A stretch of 64,000 bases of DNA. Origin: JACZUI01 sp965216725. Lineage in GTDB: Bacteria; Actinomycetota; Acidimicrobiia; Spongiisociales; ZC4RG35. How positions within the stretch are numbered: position 1 is the stretch's first letter; each line of letters begins with the position of its first letter. Below are positions 37,610 through 45,924 of this stretch, piece by piece. The DNA lies in the NCBI GenBank assembly GCA_965216725.1, contig CBDCGI010000023.1, forward strand, positions 124,001 to 188,000, given 5' to 3'. The notes beneath the pieces were generated by a model, which worked only from the letters and a program-made list of their open reading frames with translations, searched no databases and was not told the origin of the DNA. Both the position numbers and the translations under genes were made by a program.

Positions 37610-38440
37610 ATGACCGGCTCTGCAGCGTTCTTCGACCTCGACCGCACCTTGATCTCGGGCGCCTCGGCGATTCTCCTCGGAACCGAGGCCTGGCGTGAAG
37701 GTCTGGTATCGAATTCTCAACTGATGAAGTGGGGCGCATCGGCGCTGTCCTTTCGGCTGACCGGTGACAAAGGAGAGGCCCCGGAAGACGTTCAGGGGGC
37801 CTTCTTGACCGCTGTGGCTGGCCAGTCGGCAGTGGCGCTCAACGAGTTGGGCACAGCCATCCTCCCCAAGCTGGTGAGCCGGGTTCGGCCCGAATCGCGA
37901 AAGCTATTGACGATGCATGGGGAAAGCGGGCGCGACACATGGATTGTCTCCGCGTCGCCCCAGGTCCTGGTGGAGCCTTTGGCAGTGTCATTAGGGATGA
38001 CCGGTGCCATCGGCACCAGAGGAGAGATCGTCGATGGCGAGTACACCGGGAACCTCGACGGTCCCTTCATCTATGGAGCCGGGAAGGCAGAGGCGATCTC
38101 CAAGCTCGCCGCGGATCGGGGATATGACCTGAGACTGAGCTACGCCTACTCGGATTCGATCAGTGATCTGCCCATGCTCGAAGAAGTGGGCCACCCGGTG
38201 GCAGTGAACCCCGATAGCGAGCTCGAGGACACCGCCCACGAACGGGGCTGGCCAATCGTCATCTTCGCCCGCAAGACGAAGCGGGCTGCCGCCGTGAGCG
38301 CCGCGACTTCCGCCGCAATCGGATCGGCGGCAGTGGCTTATGCCCTGGGAAGACGTCACGGTCGCACGGGAGCTCTCGCCGAGCTAGCAGCGACTCGTTT
38401 CCGGCCGTGGCTCAGGTCAGACGATCGCCCTGGGGCCTAA
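37610..38440 (+). CDS. HAD-IB family hydrolase with C-terminal membrane segment
   Basis: The 276-residue product from ATG 37610 has nucleophile motif FFDLDRTLISGAS, motif II IVSASPQ and motif III/IV AYSDSISDLPML, as in SerB/CicA-type phosphatases. A hydrophobic segment near 225-245 suggests membrane attachment. Substrate could be a phospholipid or phosphoserine-like compound; not determinable here. It overlaps the convergent dnaE by 24 bases, leaving no room for a terminator. Confidence 0.87.
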   Translation: MTGSAAFFDLDRTLISGASAILLGTEAWREGLVSNSQLMKWGASALSFRLTGDKGEAPEDVQGAFLTAVAGQSAVALNELGTAILPKLVSRVRPESRKLLTMHGESGRDTWIVSASPQVLVEPLAVSLGMTGAIGTRGEIVDGEYTGNLDGPFIYGAGKAEAISKLAADRGYDLRLSYAYSDSISDLPMLEEVGHPVAVNPDSELEDTAHERGWPIVIFARKTKRAAAVSAATSAAIGSAAVAYALGRRHGRTGALAELAATRFRPWLRSDDRPGA

Positions 38441-41400
38441 CAACTCCTTCAACTCCGCGATCAAGGCCGATCTCACCTCGACGCGGTGACCGTCGGAGAG
38501 TCTGAGCACCTTCGTTCCCCCGTCTCCCACCATGTGGAGGAACACGGGCGCGGTCCCGGGATGGTTGCTCAGGATCTTCTTCATGTCAGATACCACCTCG
38601 GGAGTGAGGCGCTGGGCTTGAACCCGAAGCCGGACCACAGAGTCGTCTCGTATCTGCAGCTCTTTGATCTCTCTGGCAATCACCTTCACCTCGTCCCCCT
38701 TGTTGTCGAGCTGCCCGCTCACGATGACGATTGCGTCCTCGGCGACGAGGTGACCGAAGTCACGGACCGCTCTAGGGAATGCCATGACCTCGACCGAGGC
38801 CTCGAGACCTTCGAGTTGGAAGAAGAGCATGGGCTCGCCGCCCCGGGTCCAGCGCCGGGTTATCGCGCCCACCAGTCCTCCCACGGTCACCGAACTTCGA
38901 TCTGCCAGGTCTTCCAACTCCGAGATGACATGCGTGGAAGCGATGCTCAGCGACGGGCCCACCGAGAGCAAAGGATGGTCTGAGACGTAAAGCCCCAGCA
39001 TCTCCTTCTCAAAGCCGAGCTTTATCCGCGAGCCCCATTCCAATTGCGGAATGTCGATCCGCGATTCGGCGACTGCCTCCACGTCACCGGCGAACAGGCT
39101 GAACTGCCCGGCCTCCTCGTTGCGCCGACGTTCCACGGTGGCATCGAGAATCTGCTCACAAACCAAGGCCAGGCCTTTGCGCGGCTCGCCCGTCCCGTCA
39201 AAACCGCCCGCCTTCACCAACGACTCCACGGTCCTCTTGTTCAAGGCGGAGATATCCACACGATCGACGAAGTCTTGAAAAGATTCAAACGGGCCGTCGG
39301 TCCTGGCCTCGACGATCTTCTCGACGACACCCTCACCCACGTTGCGTACCGCCGAGAGCCCAAATCGAATGCGGCCGTCTTTGACGGTGAAGTCCGAGGC
39401 CGAGTCGTTGACATCGGGGACCAGCACCTCGATGCCCATCTGCCGGCATTCGTTCAGATAGAGGGCGGTGCGGTCTTTGTTGTTCTTGGTGGCGGTGAGC
39501 AAAGCCGCTAAGTACTCGGCCGGAAAGTGAGCCTTGAGGTAGGCGGTTTGATAGGCCACCAGACCGTAACCGGCGGAGTGTGAGCGGTTGAATCCGTAGC
39601 CGGCGAAGTGCTCGATGAGCCCGAAGATCTCCCGACCCACCTCCTCCGTGTTGCCCTGGGAGACACACCCGGCGACGAACTTCTCCTCCTCCGCCACCAT
39701 GAGCGACTTGATCTTCTTGCCCATCGCCCTGCGCAGCTGATCGGCCTCGGCCATGGAGTATCCGGCAAGACGCTGTGCGACCTCCATGACCTGCTCTTGA
39801 TAGACCATGATCTGATAGGTGTCGGCGAGCATCTCGGTGAGCGCTGGGTGCAGCTCCTCGACCTCCTTGCGCCCGTTCTTCCGATCGGCGTACAACGTGT
39901 GCATATTGGCGCCCATGGGACCGGGTCGATAGAGCGCAACCAAAGCAATCACATCTTCAAAGGAGTCAGGTTGCAACGACCTGATCAGCGATCTCATGGC
40001 GTTGCCCTCAAACTGGAAGACGCCGATCGTGTTGCCTGACTGGAGCAGGCTAAAAGTCTTTTGATCGTCCAGAGGGACGGCGTCGATGTCGACCATCTCG
40101 CCCCTGGTCTCGTGAACCAGCTCGACACACCGCTCGATAATCGAGAGGTTGCGCAATCCGAGGAAGTCCATCTTGAGAAGGCCGAGGTCCTCCACGCCGT
40201 GCATCTCGTACTGGGTGACGACCTCCGCCTCGTCACCCTTTCTCTGGACCGGGACGATGTTGGTGATGGGCTCAGGGGCAATGACAACAGCTGCCGCGTG
40301 AATCGAATCCTGCCGACGGAGTCCCTCCAAGCCGCGTGCGACATCAACCGTCTCTTTTACGGCAGGATCGCTCTCATAGAGCTCTCGAAGCCCTTGGGCG
40401 TTGGCGTACCAGTCTTTGATCATGGGATCGGCGCTGGAGTCGGGTGGCGTCAGCACCTGGTCGAGGCGTGCCTCGCGACCCAAGATCGCCGGAGGCATCG
40501 CCTTGGCAACGCGGTCGCCGACGCCGTAGGGATGTCCCAGCACCCTGGCCGCGTCGCGAAGTGCCTGTTTTCCTTTGATGGTGGAGAAAGTCACGATTTG
40601 GGCGACTCTGTCGTCGCCGTATTTCTCGGCGGCGTAGCGAATGACGTCGGCGCGGTATCTCTCATCGAAGTCCATATCGATGTCCGGCATCTGACGTCGC
40701 CCGGGGTTGAGGAATCGCTCGAAGATGAGGCCGTACTCGAGTGGGTCGATGTCGGTTATCCGAAGGCAATAGGAAACTATCGATCCCGCCGCTGACCCAC
40801 GGCCAGGCCCGACCCTGATCTTGTTCTCCCGTGCGTAGCGGATCAGGTCCCAGACGATGAGGAAGTAGGCGGGAAAACCCATCTCCTCGATGATCTTCAG
40901 CTCGTGTTCGATCCGGTCGTGAACCTCTGCTGAAGGCGCCGCCCCGTATCTCTCCCGGGCGCCCTGATCTACCAGGGCCCTGAGATAGCTGACCTCCGTC
41001 TCCCCTTCCGGAACGGGGAAGTGAGGAAGCAGGATCTTGCCGAAGTCGATGTTGACGTCGACCCGCTCCGCCACCCACAACGTGTTGTCGCACGCAGCGG
41101 GGAAGTCGGCCTCCGGAAACAGTGAGCGCATCTCCGCCGCCGTCTTCAAGTAGTGCTCCGATCCTTCGAATCTGAGCCGATCCTGGTCACTGCGCAACGA
41201 CCCGGTCTGTATGCAGAGAAGAGCATCGTGCGCGTTGTACTCGGCACGAGAGGTGTAGTGGGCGTCGTTGGTGGCGAGGAGGGGCGCACCCACTCGTCTA
41301 GAGATGTCGACCAGATCACCCATGATCGACTTCTGAGCGGCCAAACCGTGATCCTGCACCTCGATGAAGAAGTTGTCGGCCCCGTAGATGTCCTGAAATC

Positions 41401-41926
41401 GAGCTGCCGAGGCCACGGCCGCGTCGAAGTCCCTCACCTGGCCTTTGTTGCCTTCTTCGCTCATGGCATCCGGAGCCAGGAGCTGGGGCACGAGCCCGCC
41501 CAGGCAACCGGACGTGGCGATGATCCCTTCGGAGTGGGCCTGGAGCAACTCCCAATCCATGCGCGGCTTGTAGTAGTAACCGTCGAGGTAAGCCTTGGAG
41601 GAGAGCTTCAACAGATTGCGGTAGCCGATTTCGTTCTCAGCCAGGAGGTTCATGTGGTAGCGCTGATTGGCCTGTCCGGTGGGGCGATCGAAACGGCTCC
41701 CGGTGGTGAAGTAGGCCTCGATCCCGATGACGGGTTTGAGTCCCGCCGATCTCGATGCCTTGACGAAGTCGACCACGCCGTAGAGAACTCCGTGGTCGGT
41801 GATTGCTAGCGCAGGCTGGTTGTCGGCAGCTGCCGCTGCCACCACGTCATTGATTCTGGCTGCCCCGTCGAGCATCGAGTACTCGGTGTGAACATGTAGG
41901 TGTGCAAACGACTTCGACGAGGACAT
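38417..41926 (-). CDS. dnaE: DNA polymerase III alpha subunit
   Basis: The 1169-residue replicative polymerase has an N-terminal PHP domain (FAHLHVHTEYSMLDG at 7-21), palm-domain catalytic Asp pair in PDIDMDFDERY, a second palm/finger motif in TFSTIKGKQALRDAARVLG, tandem helix-hairpin-helix after residue 870 and an OB domain near 1010 (SVTVGGLVGAITRRW). The length matches DnaE1. Start ATG 41926. Confidence 0.97.
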   Translation of the reverse strand: MSSSKSFAHLHVHTEYSMLDGAARINDVVAAAAADNQPALAITDHGVLYGVVDFVKASRSAGLKPVIGIEAYFTTGSRFDRPTGQANQRYHMNLLAENEIGYRNLLKLSSKAYLDGYYYKPRMDWELLQAHSEGIIATSGCLGGLVPQLLAPDAMSEEGNKGQVRDFDAAVASAARFQDIYGADNFFIEVQDHGLAAQKSIMGDLVDISRRVGAPLLATNDAHYTSRAEYNAHDALLCIQTGSLRSDQDRLRFEGSEHYLKTAAEMRSLFPEADFPAACDNTLWVAERVDVNIDFGKILLPHFPVPEGETEVSYLRALVDQGARERYGAAPSAEVHDRIEHELKIIEEMGFPAYFLIVWDLIRYARENKIRVGPGRGSAAGSIVSYCLRITDIDPLEYGLIFERFLNPGRRQMPDIDMDFDERYRADVIRYAAEKYGDDRVAQIVTFSTIKGKQALRDAARVLGHPYGVGDRVAKAMPPAILGREARLDQVLTPPDSSADPMIKDWYANAQGLRELYESDPAVKETVDVARGLEGLRRQDSIHAAAVVIAPEPITNIVPVQRKGDEAEVVTQYEMHGVEDLGLLKMDFLGLRNLSIIERCVELVHETRGEMVDIDAVPLDDQKTFSLLQSGNTIGVFQFEGNAMRSLIRSLQPDSFEDVIALVALYRPGPMGANMHTLYADRKNGRKEVEELHPALTEMLADTYQIMVYQEQVMEVAQRLAGYSMAEADQLRRAMGKKIKSLMVAEEEKFVAGCVSQGNTEEVGREIFGLIEHFAGYGFNRSHSAGYGLVAYQTAYLKAHFPAEYLAALLTATKNNKDRTALYLNECRQMGIEVLVPDVNDSASDFTVKDGRIRFGLSAVRNVGEGVVEKIVEARTDGPFESFQDFVDRVDISALNKRTVESLVKAGGFDGTGEPRKGLALVCEQILDATVERRRNEEAGQFSLFAGDVEAVAESRIDIPQLEWGSRIKLGFEKEMLGLYVSDHPLLSVGPSLSIASTHVISELEDLADRSSVTVGGLVGAITRRWTRGGEPMLFFQLEGLEASVEVMAFPRAVRDFGHLVAEDAIVIVSGQLDNKGDEVKVIAREIKELQIRDDSVVRLRVQAQRLTPEVVSDMKKILSNHPGTAPVFLHMVGDGGTKVLRLSDGHRVEVRSALIAELKELLGPRAIV

Positions 41927-41995
41927 TGAGTTACAGAGGTGTAGTTCGTTGAATGTAGCAGGTGCGGAGGTGCTCGTCCCCCGGCGACCGGGCTC

Positions 41996-42823
41996 TCAGA
42001 TGAGCACCGACAGCGCGGCGAGGAAAGCCACCGCGAACGCGGCGAGGGCCCTCATTTGCTCCGCGTTCGGACCCCGGATCAGCCTCCATACCTCGCCAAT
42101 GAGAACGCCGGCGATCAAGCCACCGAGATGCGCTTCCCAGGCGATGTTGGGGATCAGGAAGGGCAGAGCCGCGTTTATCAGCAAGAGAAAGCCGAGCTGG
42201 CTGAGCATCGCCCGGCCCCCTGCTGTCCCTCGCCTGTGAAACGCCCAGCTCAGCCAGACACCGAAGAGCCCGAATATGGCGCCGGAAGCTCCAACGGCGA
42301 ATTGGAAGCCGCCGATGTGATAGGCAACTGCCCCTCCCACTCCGGCTGATGCGAGGTAGAGCCCCACAAACGGAAGGCTTCCGACGCCGCGTTCGATTTG
42401 CGGCCCGAGGGCCCACAGCGCCCACATGTTGAAGAGGAGGTGGGAAAACGAGGCATGAACCAAAACCGGCGTGAACAACCGCCACCATTCGCCGGCCGCC
42501 ACAGCCACGTTGTCCTGGGCCAGCGTCAACAGCAGGTCGCTGTTCATCGAGCCCATCCCGGTGAGAAAGAAAATGACGACTGCGGAGATCAGAAATGTGA
42601 ACGTGGCGGGCGCGCCGGTGCTTCCGCGACTGCGAGTGGTTCGGGTCGGGACCGTCCTCTGCACTCCTTCCTCTCTGACGCAATCGGGGCACCTCTGACC
42701 GACGGCGGCATCGATGGAGCACGCATAGCAAATTGGCTTGCCGCAGCGGCTACAGCGGAGAAGGGTCTGCCTGTCGGGATGCCGATAACAAACCGGGGCC
42801 GCCGTGGTCGGATCCTGGGTCAC
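41996..42823 (-). CDS. Rhomboid-family intramembrane serine protease with N-terminal zinc finger
   Basis: The 275-residue protein has an N-terminal B-box-like zinc-binding region with paired Cys/His (CYRHPDRQTLLRCSRC and CYAC, CPDC) and then six to seven membrane helices. Catalytic Ser is in GASGAIFG and the catalytic His in WEAHLGGL, with WRLFTPVLVHASFSHLLFN as the usual helix-2 His/Asn motif. Start GTG 42823. Substrate is unknown. Confidence 0.9.
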   Translation of the reverse strand: MTQDPTTAAPVCYRHPDRQTLLRCSRCGKPICYACSIDAAVGQRCPDCVREEGVQRTVPTRTTRSRGSTGAPATFTFLISAVVIFFLTGMGSMNSDLLLTLAQDNVAVAAGEWWRLFTPVLVHASFSHLLFNMWALWALGPQIERGVGSLPFVGLYLASAGVGGAVAYHIGGFQFAVGASGAIFGLFGVWLSWAFHRRGTAGGRAMLSQLGFLLLINAALPFLIPNIAWEAHLGGLIAGVLIGEVWRLIRGPNAEQMRALAAFAVAFLAALSVLI

Positions 42824-42935
42824 GATTCAATCAACGGTAGAACGACACCGGACTTAGACCCAGGCCGGCAATAACACACCCGAGCAACCGGCTGACATCC
42901 CCGATCCACTCAGATTCGGTCACGGGCGACCGGTC

Positions 42936-43366
42936 TCATTGCTCTCCAGCGAGCGTCTCAGCTAGCCCGTCCAGATCCTTCTTGAGGCCTCGAACCATCG
43001 ACCTCGTCATCATTGGTGCGAGATACTTCAGAAAACCGGTCGGGTTGATTTCGAATCTCATAGACAGCCGCGTCGAGTGCCGTCGGCTTCGAACGCGGTT
43101 GTTCCGACCCCCGACAAAGGGCCATCCCACGCTTCGACCAACAGTCGGTTGGGCTCATACCCGGGGATCTCGTGAGTGAACTCCAGCTGACGCCCGGGGA
43201 TCCGGTCGACTGCCGCAAACCGACTTCCCGCGACAGGCGGGCCGTCGGTGATTGGCGTTCGCTCCACAGGCGCCGTAGACCACTTGGGACGCCGTTCGAT
43301 GTCAGCAATTGCGGCAAAGACCTAGTCAACCGGTTGATGCAGGACATGCTCCAGTTCGACGATCAT
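42936..43366 (-). pseudogene. SRPBCC/polyketide-cyclase-fold gene with an in-frame TAG and a frameshift
   Basis: A start at ATG 43366 just after GAGGAG leads to MIVELEHVLHQPVD, then an in-frame TAG (43324-43322), then, in the same frame, VFAAIADIERRPKW and IPGRQLEFTHEI, then a frameshift near 43070 into LSMRFEINPTGFLKYLAP. The parts match START/SRPBCC lipid-pocket proteins of about 140 residues. Two lesions suggest a true pseudogene or poor sequence; TAG readthrough has no support here. The cupin gene is divergent, 93 bases away. Confidence 0.65.
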
Positions 43367-43459
43367 CTCTCTCCTCACATAGCTCGACCGTCGACGATAC
43401 CGCCGCCTACGTTCGCCGACGCGGCCGGGAGACGGCTGGCTAGCTTCTCGTTTCAGACC

Positions 43460-44032
43460 ATGAAGTTTCTGGTGGAGCCGGGATCGGTTCTGAATCTCGG
43501 TAAAGAACAGATGGAGTTTCGGGCGACTCCAGTCGAGACGGGCGACCGTTACCTGGTCCGGATGACGGTCGAAGTCGGCGGAGGGCCAGGCGTCCGAGGT
43601 TTCGGCCCTCACATTCACGATGGGTTCACGGAGGTGTTCAACGTCGTCGCCGGAAGAATGAAATACCGGAACGGAGGAGATACGGGGACGGCGCGCCCTG
43701 GGGACCGCATTGAGGTTCCACCTGGCTACGCCCACGGCTTCAAGAATGTCGGTGACGACGAACTCGCGGTCGACGTCGAAATCAAGTTTGGGCCGGACGG
43801 CCCAACCCCCGAAACCGATCCCGTGCCTCTAGGCGTCACGGTCGCTCGGCTCATGCAAGAAGGCAAAGTCAGTCGGCTGACCGGCTTCCCACCAATCATG
43901 CAGCTGGCGGTAGTCGAGTATGAGACCCCGAAGGCGACGCGAGAGGCAGGCCTGGCAGGGCTCCTGATGCCCCCACTTGCCTGGCTGGGCCGTCGACTCG
44001 GTTACAAACCCGATCCTTTCGAAGTTGGCTGA
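43460..44032 (+). CDS. Cupin-domain protein
   Basis: The 190-residue product from ATG 43460 has a cupin motif 1 with GPHIHDGFTEVFNVVAG (two His, one Glu) and motif 2 with PPGYAHGFKN, so a metal site is likely. A longer upstream frame lies over the divergent gene and is not used. The C-terminal part is hydrophobic near 160-180. It overlaps the convergent rluD-like gene by 31 bases. Function beyond metal-binding beta-barrel is unknown. Confidence 0.7.
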   Translation: MKFLVEPGSVLNLGKEQMEFRATPVETGDRYLVRMTVEVGGGPGVRGFGPHIHDGFTEVFNVVAGRMKYRNGGDTGTARPGDRIEVPPGYAHGFKNVGDDELAVDVEIKFGPDGPTPETDPVPLGVTVARLMQEGKVSRLTGFPPIMQLAVVEYETPKATREAGLAGLLMPPLAWLGRRLGYKPDPFEVG

Positions 44033-44955
44033 AAGCTCGCTAAATCTGGTCCAGCAAGTCGGTCGAGGACCGCCACTAGATCCTGGGGAAGGGGTGACTC
44101 GACTCGCACGAGGTCCCCGGTCGAGGGATCGGAGAACTCGAGCGACGCGGCATGGAGGAAGATCCTTGGGGATTTCGCGGTTGTGGGGCCCCTGCCGTAC
44201 GTCCGGTCACCGATGACAGGGTGGTCGATCGCAGCCATATGGACGCGAATCTGATGGGTGCGACCCGTTTCGAGCTGAACGTCGAGAAGCGAAGCGCCGG
44301 GCTCCTGGTACGTCGTGACGACCTGGAAATGCGTAGTCGCCGGCTTCCCATCAGCCACCACGGCTCGACGCGTCGGACGACTGGGGTCGCGTCCAATAGG
44401 AGCGTCGACGGTCCCGGTGGGAATGTCGAAGATGCCGTCGACCAGCGCCACATATTCCCTCTTCACCAACCGTTTTTTCAGTTGCTGGATCAACAACCGG
44501 TGAGCGGACTCTGTCCGCGCCACCAGCAAGGTTCCAGACGTATCTCGATCGAGCCTGTGGACCAGCCCCCACCGGCCTTCGGCGCCGACTCCCTCCAACT
44601 CCGGGTAACGCTGGAGGAGACCCGACGCCAGCGTTACCGAAGTCGTTCCAGAACCCGGGTGCACGACCAGACCCGGAGGTTTGTCAACAACCAGGAATTC
44701 ATCTGACTCGCTCAGAACTCCGAAGTCCACCTCCTCTGGCACCAGTCGGTCCTTGGGGGGCGGTGGTGGGGCGGAGATGACGCTTCCTTGATGGACCCGC
44801 TTGCCGGCAATCCCCCGGTCCCCGTCGATGGTTACGCCTTCTTCGACTAGATACCGGGCTTCGGCACGGCTGACTCCGAGAAGGGTGGCCAGAGCCTTGT
44901 CGAGCCGCTCCCCCGCCAATTCGGCGGGCACCGTCAGTTGGACCTCGTCTGCCAC
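44002..44955 (-). CDS. rluD: RluD-family ribosomal pseudouridine synthase
   Basis: The 317-residue product has an S4 domain (about 5-65) and a catalytic domain with the RluA-type active-site motif HRLDRDTSG (catalytic Asp), followed by LETGRTHQIRVH. It makes pseudouridine in 23S rRNA. GTG 44955, inside the lspA end, gives the start VADEVQLTVPAELAGERLD that fits the family. Confidence 0.9.
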   Translation of the reverse strand: MADEVQLTVPAELAGERLDKALATLLGVSRAEARYLVEEGVTIDGDRGIAGKRVHQGSVISAPPPPPKDRLVPEEVDFGVLSESDEFLVVDKPPGLVVHPGSGTTSVTLASGLLQRYPELEGVGAEGRWGLVHRLDRDTSGTLLVARTESAHRLLIQQLKKRLVKREYVALVDGIFDIPTGTVDAPIGRDPSRPTRRAVVADGKPATTHFQVVTTYQEPGASLLDVQLETGRTHQIRVHMAAIDHPVIGDRTYGRGPTTAKSPRIFLHAASLEFSDPSTGDLVRVESPLPQDLVAVLDRLAGPDLASFQPTSKGSGL

Positions 44956-45410
44956 GCCTGTATCAATAGCAGGGCAATTGCAAAGGTGATCGCCATATCT
45001 GCCACGTTGAAAGTGGGTATCCACCACAGGTTGATCCAGTCGATCACCTCACCGTCGATGAGTCCCGGTCCTCGCAGTATGCGATCGAGGAGATTGCCCA
45101 CGGCACCCGTGAGAATCAGCCCGTAGATCACCAACTCGAGACGCCCCCCGCCGGAGCGAATGACCCACAAAACGACTGCGGTGACGATGATTGCCGCGAC
45201 TCCGAGCACCCGGCCCCCGCCGGGGAAAGTGGAGAAGGCACCGCCGGGGTTCTCGACAAAGGTGAAGCCGAAAAAGCTGCCGAGAATGTCGAGGTCGCCG
45301 TCAGCGAACTCGCGCTCGGCCCATCGTTTGGTTAGGAAGTCAATGACGACCAGCGCTGCGGCCAGGCCAACAGCGATGGAGTATCTGGCCCTTATCGAGT
45401 CCGGGCGCAT
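44934..45410 (-). CDS. lspA: Lipoprotein signal peptidase
   Basis: LspA cleaves prolipoprotein signal peptides after lipidation. The 158-residue protein has four membrane helices and both catalytic Asp motifs: AVGNLLDRI near residue 106 and FNVADMAIT near residue 136. It overlaps the rluD start and the dksA-like end (19 bases). Confidence 0.95.
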   Translation of the reverse strand: MRPDSIRARYSIAVGLAAALVVIDFLTKRWAEREFADGDLDILGSFFGFTFVENPGGAFSTFPGGGRVLGVAAIIVTAVVLWVIRSGGGRLELVIYGLILTGAVGNLLDRILRGPGLIDGEVIDWINLWWIPTFNVADMAITFAIALLLIQAWQTRSN

Positions 45411-45763
45411 TCGACGCAGAGCGTCGCATAGGGAAGGACGTCAAGACGCTCAATCGGAATTGCCTTGCCGCATGATTCACAGATCCCGTACTTTCGCTTC
45501 GCGATCCTTTCCAGAGCGTGATCGACCTTTCCCAGAAGGTCGATGGTGTTTTGCTCCAACGAGAGCTCCTTCTCATACTCGAACTTCATCGAGCCGGCTT
45601 CCGCGTTGCCCGGATCGGGACTGCGGTCGGACGAGCTCTCGGTCATGCGGGCGGTCTCCAACTCCTGCTCGTATTCGGCTATCAGCCTCTCGAGCCTCTC
45701 ACGCTCCTCGAGCAGACGCTTCTTGAAGCGGTCGACGGTCGATTTGGCTAGTTGTCTGGCCAT
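45392..45763 (-). CDS. DksA/TraR-family C4 zinc-finger protein
   Basis: The 123-residue product has a helical N-terminal half (LLEERERLERLIAEYEQEL) and a C-terminal C4 zinc finger CESCGKAIP...CVECA. Family members bind in the RNA polymerase secondary channel; the canonical DksA tip DxxDxA is not evident. It sits between ileS and lspA. Confidence 0.85.
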   Translation of the reverse strand: MARQLAKSTVDRFKKRLLEERERLERLIAEYEQELETARMTESSSDRSPDPGNAEAGSMKFEYEKELSLEQNTIDLLGKVDHALERIAKRKYGICESCGKAIPIERLDVLPYATLCVECARTR

Positions 45764-45924
45764 CCCATCACCTCGAAACGGGCCGGAACCCTACCAACGG
45801 CCGGTAGTTACGTAGGCCCGGCTTGGAGGACATTCTCCACATCCGAACCAACAGCGACAAACACCCAACGGCGTCCCGTCATTCCTGCCACTGGACGCGA
45901 ATTGATGTCTCGCAGTGCCGGGTC

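Noticed and set aside
43322..43324. Programmed TAG readthrough or pyrrolysine in the SRPBCC gene
   Set aside because: A second lesion (frameshift) follows in the same gene, and no readthrough context or pyrrolysine genes are seen.
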